Below, piece after piece: positions 49,677 through 61,412 of a DNA stretch of 64,000 bases; the stretch's first letter is position 1; each line of letters starts with the position of its first letter. The position numbers and the translations under genes were made by a program. A model generated the notes under the pieces. It saw nothing but the letters and a program-made list of their open reading frames with translations, was not told the origin of the DNA and did no database searches. The DNA comes from Toxoplasma gondii ME49. Lineage: Eukaryota; Apicomplexa; Conoidasida; Eucoccidiorida; Sarcocystidae. The stretch is from the NCBI RefSeq assembly GCF_000006565.2, contig NC_031477.1, forward strand, positions 3,442,043 to 3,506,042. Reading direction: 5' to 3'.

Positions 49677-50385
49677 ATGAAGGTCAGCAGAAGGACACTG
49701 TTTTTGATTGTCGCACTGACAGCTGGATTAGAGGTAGCTGTTGAGGTGAACAGTGTGAAGACGAAAAGTGGTAAGAAACACTTAGGTACGACGTCACTCG
49801 AGTCAACGGCGTGGAGTTATAATAAACGAACCAGGACAGTTTTCCTCTGGACTAGGCAGTGAGGCTAGCCAATTTTCAAGACAAACCCTCCCTGGTTTGG
49901 TGGGCTCTGCTTCACGATGATGATAGTGGTGCCTAACACACACTTGGCTCCAAGACTCTCGAGGTCCAGCCCGATGACGATGACGAGGATGACGGTAAGA
50001 GGACAGACGAGCAGCTATAGCATTTTCTCAACCACGCTTCCATTTAGACTTGTTTCCGGATGAGCTTGGCGCGTCGTACGAGGGAGTTCTCAGCTCCATG
50101 ACAAGCCTGTCCCCTGAGGTAAAATGACTCTACATCAGACGATATGCGTTTGCAATATGGGGAAGACAGGAGATGACAGCGGCTGAAGTGAGCGGCCTCC
50201 TTTCCTATGTCTAGTTACAGGTTTGAACCCACTCCCGTCTCGTAGGACAATATCTTTGTGCCTCAGGAGGTACCTGGCGCCAAGGAGGTGAGTAGCATTA
50301 ATCATTACTGTGAATCCTCGGGCGCTGAGACGGACACTGACAGGAGTACTCTCCTCACTCACTGCGGTTTTTGGAACGAGCATAG
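49677..50385 (+). CDS. small secreted acidic protein, signal peptide, five exons
   Basis: Starts MKVSRRTLFLIVALTAGLEV, a strong signal peptide. Proposed exons: 49677-49745, 49955-49994, 50048-50118, 50246-50287 and 50344-50385. Exons 3 to 5 are well supported: G|AC joins across phase 1, GAG|GTAAAA and GAG|GTGAGT are good donors, and the product ends RFLERA-stop. The exon 1 to 2 junction is less certain. A stronger donor at 49770 (GTG|GTAAGA) would put exon 2 out of frame unless another exon intervenes. The mature peptide would be about 65 residues, acidic (VQPDDDDEDDDLFPDE), then SYEGVLSSMTSLSPE and DNIFVPQEVPGAKE. I know no matching family. Small acidic secreted proteins of this kind are common among apicomplexan dense-granule and other secreted proteins, but no assignment is made. 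Confidence 0.5.
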
Positions 50386-50409
50386 CAAAACAGCGGTGGT
50401 GTGAATTAC

Positions 50410-53400
50410 CTAACATATGTGCGCACAACTCCCTTTGGTGATGGCTTCGTACACGCAATAGCCGTCATCATTTTCCATTCGCTTCGGACCTATTTTGGTT
50501 GCTGACACATTCTCGACCCTGTCTACAGTGTATTGAATCTGTATTCCAAAGCCAGCTAAGATTCCGCTTGACAACCATGCGCGCAATTTTTTGCGCACCT
50601 CTTCTGTCTACCCTCTATACAAATTTCGAGTAGCACTGGACCTTCCAGCCTCTTCTTGCACCGATTGCTTCTCGGAAAAGCTCTTTTCTTTCATACAGCA
50701 GCTTCTCTTCTTAGTTGCCTGCCTGAAGATCCAGGAAAATCCTTGGGGCAGGTACATGATGCCGCCGGGTAGTGACACCAGGTTTCCCGAATCTATAATA
50801 ATGTACAGTGTAATACACATGCAGCCTGAGATCCTTCCATCACACCGCACGTGGCGCTGCCCCAGAGCGCAAAACAAAAACGACACGGACAGAGGCTCAG
50901 GACACCTCAGGTGAAGCATACTACTCATACCATTTCGTAGTCCACAGCGTTTTTTTCGCTTCTCCAGCGGCACCAGCCCAATTACTGTCAAAGTGTTAAC
51001 TGCTAATGGCACAGAAAGGTCATTCTTTCACTTGCGCCTACACGGCTTCACTTCCTATTGTCAGCAGAGAGCTACCCCAGCAGCGAGTTCAGTAATGCTT
51101 CCAATGTACATGGGGAGTAGGTTCTTCGCGACAAAAGCCAAAGCAAAAAGAATTGCCACTTGACAAAACTACGCCACAGGTGCTCGCAGCTTCGTCAGAC
51201 TACACATCCCACCAATAGCGACGCAATTCCACAACAGCTGAGTCGCATGGAAAAAGCAGCACGCAAAGCCGAAAAACACATGGTACCTGAATCTACCGCA
51301 AGTGGGAACGTGACTGAGTATTTCTACCGTTACTAGCATGACCAGACGAGCGAAGACACACAGACCGTCATTGATCAGTGTATAGAGCGTCAAATATCGC
51401 TGTCAAAAATAGAAGTGAGCGAAGAAGGCGCCACCCGGTACACCCACACGTTTCCTTCACGTCGATCGAGACGTGAAGTTCGTTGACGCGCTCTCTTCCT
51501 TGTGACTACAAGCTCCCTGCACCATTCACACAAGAATACAAGAGTCAACACATTCATACAGTTTGTTCGCTCGTGTGTCACGTAACCTCTGGCAACGTGC
51601 AATTTGTTCGGCGGAAAAAGCTGTAGAACTCTGAACTGACTCAAAACAGAGGCCCCCAAGCACCAGCTGCCGCGACCACAGAGCCAATAACGCCACATTG
51701 CACCACGCGGTGTCATCACCTTACACAAAAAGTCATGGCTTACCGAATGTCTTCAATAATCTCGCGGTTCAGGGGCCAATATGAATGCCTCATTGAGTGG
51801 ACATTATGACCGAGCCACGTCATATCAATGACGTCCAGATCTGAGACACAAATAACGCCAGCACTGCTTTCGTGATGGAGGAAATTTCTTACGACCGAAA
51901 AATGCTAGACAGCAGGTCGCCGCAACTATGACTGAATCACCATAGTGCGTCCATGGGTTCCTGTAGAAGTCGCGTGGTAATGGTTGTGACAGTGAAGCGC
52001 TCACCTAGCCAATCTCTGGTATCAGATTTGAGATAATCCGGTTCATAACCTTGAAAACATGCCATTGTTTCGGCGAATACGGGTGGAAGCTTTGGAGGCA
52101 CATCACTCGCCGATTCGTCCTCCCTAGGTCTTGTGTAGAGACCAAAGACACTACGCCCCAATGCCTGCCGTCCACTGAAGAGCTCTGACCACCAGAGCGC
52201 CTGGTACACAGCAGGGAGAGCAGATACGAATCATAACGCGTCATGTAATGTATATATAGATATACACGCAAATCTACCACTCGTCTATGAATTTGGACCA
52301 TGGCCATCTGCTTGCAACCACTGAGCACTCAGTCTCCCACGCGCTGCAGTCGCCCAAAAACCCGCTCACATATGTCTTAAATTTTGCTTGTCTAACGCGT
52401 GTGGGCGGCAAGCCCAGTAGCGCAAGTGTCTATCAACAAATGAAAGTACACACAGTTGGCTGGATTAACATGCAAACAACCTCAAACATGCTTGATATGT
52501 AGATTTCCAGGAACAAGTCAGCTCAATGGGATATGCGCGGGGGAGACTGCCCATCAGCCTCTCTCCCGGTCTTGCCTCCGTGCCACAGCTCCACTGCAAT
52601 AACAGAGTGAGGCACCAGAAGCGGCCTATCAAGGTGATAGATACGCAAATGCCTTGAACGCTAACTAGTGCAGCGACTTACCCCGTCATGAGCATCACAG
52701 AATAGCGAAATGTTGCTGCAGTACTGCCGCAGAAACGAGTATTCCTGCATCAGACGAAGGGAGACTGCCACAAAAAACGCATTGGAAGGCAGCAAATGTT
52801 CCCTTTCATTAGCTCACCAATACTGAGATACGTGAATGTCAGTCTCAGTGAATCACTTCATGAAGCCAAGGAACTTGCCCATATAGGATCAGATCATTTC
52901 ATCGACGTCTTCCACAACAACAAACACTAACATCAACACTAACGGATGCACTGTCTGTGCTGTCTCCTCGTGTTCACCACCACTGGGCGGCCCGTGTCCT
53001 TGCTTCCCAAACTCCGCTGCGCTATGCCCCATGATGTCTTACCCGCAAAACGAAATCATCCAAAAAGAATTCTGGGTTCAAGAAGATCAACGAAACCAGT
53101 TGCATGCGGTCTTGAAACTGCGTTGGAAGTTTGCCGTCATTTTCTGTGTCCAGTGACTTGCTGAAGGTGCTGGAGCATCCACGCAGGCAAATGCCACAAA
53201 ACGAATGTTTGAAGAACGGAGTTATGAAGTGTTTTTCAATAGTGTTAGTGACTCTCCGCCATCATGATAAACCGGTGCTGCACAGCCACACCGATCAACC
53301 ATCGGAAAGGAGACACTCGAATTTTCTCCTCACTCGAATGTGATCTGGGACCTACAATTCTGCCATGCCACGAAGGCTGTTCATTAAGAGCCGAGATCCG

Positions 53401-56400
53401 AGACTGTGCGCCATGATGTGAATCTGCCTGATGCCTGTAGACACACCAAACGAAACCAGAAACACTGACAACGCCGTCCATCGCATGTTTACCCAAGGGT
53501 ACACGCTTTCCCCCCACCTAGCCAGAGGAAGTTGGGGAGAGGGGAGATAGAGTCGGAGAACCAGCAGCACCCTGTGTACGTCCCGCTCGTGTCGGCCTCG
53601 ATCAAAACAAATTTGTTTCCAGCTGTCATTCCAAAGAAGGTTCAAAACAGTAGCCGTACCGTTATCTCGTAAAGAGACGATGAATTCATGAAAGCACTGC
53701 TGAATTTTGGGGTTGTTTGCGTTTTCACGGGCTTCAAAAAACTCTGTAAAGTTGCGCCCTGCGGGCCACGTGAAGAGGAATGGCTTGATATAGCTGGGGA
53801 AGTTTCCAAAGGAAAGCATTTGCGCCATGATCTGCAACGACTGTACATGGTTCGTGTTGTATCCGTGAATGAAGATAAGCGCCTCAGGAATCCCAGCCAC
53901 CTCTGCTCGCCGCCAGCCGTCGATATGAAGCTCCGGAGCGCTCTGCAAACACCAGACCATTTGCTAACTTGATATACTATTGAATTATTATTTCCTAGGG
54001 TACGCCACGGAGACAGATTATTCTTTTAAATGTTCAGAACCGGGGCAAAGAATAATAAACAACTGAGGTAAATACTTTCACTTTAAGTACAAGTTTTTTC
54101 CTAATCCAACTATTAGTATTTGAAGGACAGTTGAAGCTGAAGGAAGTAACGAACTTTGCCAAGTGAAACCTGGAACAGCTTCTGAAATACGTCGTTCAAT
54201 TCCAGAGACAAATTAACGAGAGTTAGAGGAAATCCAGAGAAGCCGGTTTTCAAGATGCCCGGGTTGGTGCTCGAGCGTAACGATGTTCCACAGATCCTTC
54301 TAAAAAAAAAACTCAATTCGACCTCCACACGGCAACTCTTGCTAAAACGCAAACGCGGTTTTGGAATCTCGTCATTGCTACCTGTCAGAACGCACAAATA
54401 AAACTTGACGTCAGGGACCGTCCCGAGGCGACGGACAGTGTCAGCACAGCCGAGTTCCGCGCAGCAGTCGAATCTTGAAACGCTTACGGTCATCCAGTTG
54501 AAACCTTTCATGGGATCGTCATCCGGAGCCAAAGGGTCATTCGGGGAGAAGGAAACACCATGCTTCAGAGTTTTCGCCATTATGGAATGCGTGCTCGGTG
54601 TGTTGCTCAGAGGCTTCGACCCCGACCCTCGCGCGTTTTGTGTTTTCCGGTTTGCGTTATTCCGAATTCGCACAACCAGGCGCTTTGATTCTCCATCGTA
54701 CGTTTGACGCCGGATTCGCGGCCTCTCGTAGAAGAAATCCCCGACAACAGTGTTGCGCAGACCCCCCTTTCCTGCCTTTCGCTTGATCATCATCTCCGGA
54801 CCGTGCAGCGCAAGACCGAACCTACGAACAGACCAGTTCAGGGACTCGCTCAAGAAAGTGAACAGTTGGTTGTAAATTTACATCTGTCTACATATTGTCC
54901 ATATAGAAAATACAAAGTTGTGAATAAGAAGGTATGCAGTGACTCATGGGACTTCGAGTTCCTGCATGTATGAACAAAGATATACAGGTGCATGCATGTG
55001 TGCGTGTATGTAGAGATAGATTTAGAGAGATGTAGATTTCGGATGGACGTGTATGCGTTTCAGGTTCTCAAAAAAAAAATCAACTCACGATTCCACATCC
55101 CCTGTCTTCCCCTACACCGGAAAACGAACAAAAAAATCACAGCTTCACGTTCGTTTCTCTACCTGTTGATACGAGCGACACATGTAATCCATACATATCA
55201 TGCCTACAACAACCAATGTGGAATAACCTTGATGCGGTATGACATTGAACGCCAACGTTTTTAGCTGTCTCAAGAATACTAGCGGGTTCTCCGAGGCTAC
55301 ACCAAGTCTGAAACCCGTCTTCCGACGTTCCTTGTGACACTGAAGAAAAGCAGGAGTCTCCGTCCTCAAGGGTGAATCCTTTTCAGGAAATCATCGACAC
55401 ATTTACACACTCATTTCCTGACTTCTTCACGGAGGAATCAACACGTTATCACTGCAAAAAGTGTTGAAAGATCAACGACGCACACACATGGGAGAATTTG
55501 GACGGAAAGAACAAACACAATCAATTTCTGTCTGTGATACCTTGTTTTTTATCGGCGTGACCTAAAGTTTAATTCATCTGGCAATTTCGATCTCCCCGGT
55601 CGCAATGAAACGTACGTCTGTCTCTTTTTCCGCCCGCACAGTACAACTAAAATGACGCGGTTTACAAATCGCGATCACGTTGTTTTCAGTTCTAGGGGGA
55701 CCCCCCTGAATATATTTCCAGCTTAACACAGAGACAAGAGGGTTTTGAACCTCCATCATGATACCAAATGCAGGCGTCTCCCTTGAAGCGACAAAAACCG
55801 ACATAATCGCCCTTCCACTGACTCCATTTCGATCTCGAATTGTCGACGAAGTAAAACATTCGGGTATTCAAAGCGCGACTCTCAGGAATCCTATTCGGAA
55901 AGAAAGACTGCCACAGATACGAATGAATCCCTGGCTCTGGACAGAATGACTTTGAATAACGTGTAGTATGCGGGAAAATAAAGAAACGTACTTTTTTCGA
56001 AAACAGAACCCGAAAAAGGAGCTGCACGCGTCATTCAGAAATTGTAACTTACCGCTGGTGGAAGCCCCGGGCGCGCAGCTGCGACTCTGACATTTGTCGA
56101 GTTTTCTGTTTGTCACGGGGCCCTCTGATGTCTGAAAGCAGCTCGTCGTCTCGAGGATTTCCTGCATTATCTGAATCAGAGGCTGCATGCTGCGGCAGCA
56201 GTCTCGGCTTTGCCGCCTCCACGGTTCCGAGTGGAAGCACTGCTGACACCGGCACCCAGCCTGCGATGTAGAGACCTGAGCACGCAGACCCCACCAGCAA
56301 AACGGACGTTCTACGAGCCTCAGTCACTACAGGAGCAGCTAGTACATCAGAGAGTCGCGACAACTGTTTTTGGCCAAGACAAGGCCGCGAGAACCATGAC

Positions 56401-59357
56401 ACATACGCGCGAAACTCCGTCCCTGTAAATCTCCTCGAGGGTGGCTCGTGGAATCCTATCGAGGAGACTTTTGTTAAACTCTCAGAAGGCGAACGCGTTG
56501 TGAAGCTCCCGCATGAAGCCTCCAGCCTGTGTGCGACATCCGTTTTCATCGCCCAAGTCCGTGCCTCCTTGTCTACGCTCTTCCAGTCAACTCACCGTCG
56601 GCCTCACTCGCTGATGTTTCGTCTCCATCTCATAGAAGCATTCAAGGTGACCCACGTGCATGCAGTGTGCGTGGCCGTCAACGTATAAAAAGTGAAAAAG
56701 AGACGCACCCCGTTGGTGTTCTGTCTTTCGAAGGGACTTCATTTTCCTGCATGCAATGGCTTTTGGGTCGGCTCTGTCTCAAACTTACCTCGCTCTGGGT
56801 CGACTGTGATGTGGAGCTCCGTTGTGAATAGCAACCCGAAGTTGGGGAGCTGAGACAAGCGCACAGAAACTCGCGTTCTTTCTGGGTGTTTGCTTCAAGC
56901 CGAAACCTCTCTCATGGAAGACGCAGTACGATTTTTTTCGATAAAAAACTGAAAACTTCAACTGGAGAGCTCTTGAGGAGGCAGGGCGTGCGACTCAGAC
57001 ACACAAGTGCACTCGAATCCGCCTTGACGGAGCACAGACTTAACCCTGGCAATCGTTGTTCCCCCCTCCGCCTTTTGCACAACCGAGAAAAGGGCAAGGA
57101 AGTCTGAGGCTCAAAAAACACCGGCGAAATTCACGGCGCATGCAGTCGTATTTTCGGTCCTTACATGAGGCACCATTCGGCTAAGGCACAGACGCTGACA
57201 TTCCTTGAAGAAGGCCTCCCGCGTGTCACTGTCGAAGCCCTCTGATCTCCGTTTGAAGAACAGATGGGCACGCTGGATGACCGAGCCCCGCATTCTCTGC
57301 AGACGGCCGCCGATATCGGCAATGACTGCATGCGCAGAGGGAAACTCAACTCAGCACTTTCACTTGAGAGAAACCCGCTTCCAACGGCCTCGTCAGCCAC
57401 ATCACACCGGCAGAGTAGGGTGCGTAAACCCCAGCTCTGAGTTCTCTGAATCTACGCGCAATCAGATGCGAGGATGAAACCGCTCGTGCTGGGGTACATG
57501 ATTCTGATCCTTTTCGTTCATGTAATTTTACCGCAGGTTTAAGCAAAGAACTACTGAAAGGGGCAATATCCTTCAGAAAGAGGTGCGTCTTGTCGATCAA
57601 TCGAACCCGGGCATCTAGTCCCATTTGCTACTTCAACTCTCGGCCTCAAATCCTAGAAATGTTCTGTTCACAAATATTTGTCCCAGCAGTTATGGTTATT
57701 TATAAAAGAGTAAAGAGACAGTTGGCAGCGCTGGTTTTCAAGATTCTACGGCGTTAAGGTTATTCCATGTCGGTTATGTTCTCTGCGTACAAAAGTCGCC
57801 CCAGATCCTCAAGAGCTGTTAACGGCTTTTCCGTGACTCTATATGAAAGAAAAAGCCTGATGTTACCACCACCAATACACCATATACAGTCCCAGCAGGA
57901 GACGTTACACTCCAAAATAGTTACTATCTCTGTTTCCTGAAAAAGCAACAGTAAGAAAAACTCACTGTCGTCGCTGCCGCGACCTAATTCTCCGTAAGAC
58001 CTGGAGGGTAAATTGTCGTTGCCAACACTCTCCAGCGATCGCGTGTGTTGTGGAGCGCTGTACACAGAGTAGATTGAAAGAGATCCAACGAGTGTTGGAG
58101 ACAGAAACAAAAGAAAAGAGCACTCAGACGCTTCCCTACTCCACGCATGCAATACCACTCAGACCACAACCGAAGCTAGATTCCAGGGTTCTACGCACTC
58201 TAAAATGCGACTCCTAGGTTTCTCGAAACTACCGTTTTGAAAAGTCGAAATTCACGGGGTGCTCGCATCTTGCGTAAACGCTGAGTTTCGGGTGACGCAG
58301 GCATGCAGAATCTATCAGACCACAAACGAAGCGAGACTCCAAGTTCCGCCAATTGTGAAGTGGGATTCCTACGTTCCGCTGTAACTGATCAAACATGGCC
58401 TACGCCCTGACCACAGAGTGCTAAGCGGGGGTCCAGTTCCGTCAATCCTCTAGGCGGAGACTGACCTGGGTACACCTAAGGCACGCGATTCGTGGGTGTA
58501 GCTGAAGTTGGAGAGCCGGGCGACGGCAGCACCTTTGTTGTCGTTGGCAACTGCTTCGTCGAGACCATGACGATACCATACACTCCCGAGCTCAGACTGT
58601 TCCTTCGCCCTCAGGGGGTAGAGTGTGACTCGCGGAAAAGTCCGGAAAAATGCGCCGCTGACGCAACACTCGGCGTCTCCGATGCCTGAAGAAACGCACG
58701 CACGGTCGCGCAGGGTGGACATGGGGAAACAAAGCGACCCTGCACGGCATTTTCGACCAGACTACGGACCTCGCGATTCACGAAAAAATCCTTTCAGCGA
58801 CACCAATGAATCCCAGAGTGCCCTGACTATCCATCTACCAGTGGTGTGTGGTGGTCAGGGAGTTCTGTTCGTACACGCATTGTCGGTCTCACTACTATGC
58901 TCATACTACACACTAAGACTTGGAGCTGATCCTTAAGGCCCAGGATGCTGAATTCCAACACGTTTAGCTGTCTTGAGCAATCACACTCCCCGACTGTTGG
59001 CTCAACGAATTATGAAGGATTGAAACGATTCTTGGAAAGAACACACTTTAACGAAATATTTAGTATGTTGCAAGAAGCCATGATGAGTTATATTCTTATA
59101 AAAATGATATTAAACAACTCCAAACGGCTTGCTCGACTTTCTCACTCGCTTAGCCACTGAGGCTGTTCCAGGAGAAACGCTACGAGAGTGAGTCTGCAAG
59201 GGCTAGCGACAGAGGCATCTCGAGGGGAAATAGAAATCACGACGGAAAATGCACTTGAAGAAAGTCTATTTAAAATCCAAAACGGAAGGTGAGGGGCCGA
59301 CACGGAAAGTCAGAGTCGAGTCAATGTCGGCACACTGCAGCTTCTGTCAGGGCTGAA

Positions 59358-59396
<39 letters not shown>

Positions 59397-61373
59397 GAAT
59401 ACAGAACGAAGCGTAGACCGTTGCCTTCTGGGATTCTTCTTGATAAGAATGCAGGCCTCGCCATGGAGTGAGACAGAGTCGGAATGTTAGATGCAGAGAA
59501 AAAAGCGTTTGGGGATGTCGAGCGACAAAGCGAGGACACAAAATCCATGAAAAAACCTACCGAGTTGCATTTCGGGTCGAAGGGGTCCTTTGGTGACTTT
59601 GCACCAACCAATGCGAATGCACATGAAACCTGACCCTGTGCCAAACTCGCGGCTCTTGAAGGGGCCAACGGGAATCCCTGAAAAAGCAAATGATAAAGGC
59701 GTTCTGTGCCGAGGCGACATGGCAACCGGGCTCGACAGCACGCTCTACAGTTACCGGAAAACTCTGTACCTCTGAGCAAATGAAAGAGAGCACGTCACTG
59801 GGTGCTGAAGCCAGTGCTCTGCACTGGGCATTGAAACGCATCAAAAAATCAACTTTGGATGTTCCTCGCCACCAAAGAATCTTCATGAACGCCGCGCTTC
59901 TCGGGTAGCGGCCGGAAGACGTCCGCAACATTTCTATTCCTACTCGGTCGCCAACTGGAAGGAAAGATCTATTTTCTTTCGAGGACTACAGTACTCAACT
60001 CTCCACGGAAATCCTTCTTTAGAAACGAGTTCTGAGATTCTAGCACCAATGTTGAGGCTGCGCCACTTTCGATAACGGCGCCAGCAGACACTTAGCCTGA
60101 TGCTGTAGAGCGGATCTTGAGCCCTCTGTTTTGCTTCGCTTTCCTTCCACTTGTCTTCTACCTGAGAACCGTGAGGAAAGGCGGGAGAACCCCCTTTTCA
60201 GCACGAAACAGCCGTCAAGTCAGAAGAAACGGAAGTGCGAAGAATACCTCCCTGTAAAGAGCACTCTTTTACTGTCGAGAACACTTTGCACTGAGACCGT
60301 GTTCCTGCAGAAAACACATACCGTGGTCCCAGTATCCAACGATGGATTCTCCGTGGTAGGCCTCGGATCTCCAGCGTCCGAATCCATGTGGTAGACCTCT
60401 TGAGTCAACTTGCCCCACGTAGAATACAACGGAAACAGACGGCTTGAGACTCGCAGGGAGAAAACGACTTGGAACTGCCCACGTCAACAGGCGCCGCAGC
60501 CAGTCCATGAAAGAAAAGCCGTGGACCTCGATGTACTCTCCGTCTGCGTTGATCACCCGGCCGTCTGCCAGATCTGTGAAGAAAAAACCGAAGCACGCAG
60601 CCTCAAACGAGGTATTTGAGTTTTGGTAAACTGTGCGTCACTCGGGAACCTCGGGTCGTAAACATGAGATGCATGGGAAGACTGCGCATCAACTTTGCCT
60701 TATTGAATGTTACATGTGGTGTCAGATTGGGCGTGGTGCATCGAATAAAACTACGCGCTCCTCCAAAGCTGAGGGCATACAAAGCACGCTGCGTTTCCAG
60801 AAGGCGAGGTCCATTCGAGAAACCAACGCTTTTGTACAAAAGCTGTACGAATACGATGAATACGATATTTACTGTGGCCGTTTTTGCTGCCGATCGATAT
60901 CCAGTGAAGAGTTTAAAGGAAGTGCGGCTTAATTTTTGTGTTTCCTTGGCTCGTCAACAAAACGCGCCTGCACGAATTCCGCACGCAGGTCGAAGGTGAT
61001 GTATGCGACATCCCGTCGATAGATGAGATCCCACACACGTAGTGCCTGAACTAAATTGCTTTTTATTTCAGAGACATGTATGACAGTTTCCGACCCTGAT
61101 CATTCACAGCCATGTACGTGACATCTCAAGTTTAGAATTGCAACTGCGATAGGAAGATGTTATTCTGAGCAACGGATTTTACCGCCACACGACCGCCGAC
61201 GTGAAGATGTGTGGCTCACTCACCACCCACTCCGTGTTTGCGGATGTATGCATACAAGTACACCTCCCTAGAAAAAGGCAGTTTACTTAGACCTAACAAT
61301 CGTACTTTACAGAATGTAGCACGGAGTCTAGCTTCACTTGCCATCTGGCTGGGACTGCACACCTAAATTTACA

Positions 61374-61412
<39 letters not shown>

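Noticed and set aside
57890..57923. possible mini-exon reading RNRDSNYFG in the hydrolase gene
   Set aside because: It has an acceptor-like TTTTTCAG. However, joining 57966 directly to 57325 keeps the phase and gives a natural sequence, whereas including this segment shifts the frame.
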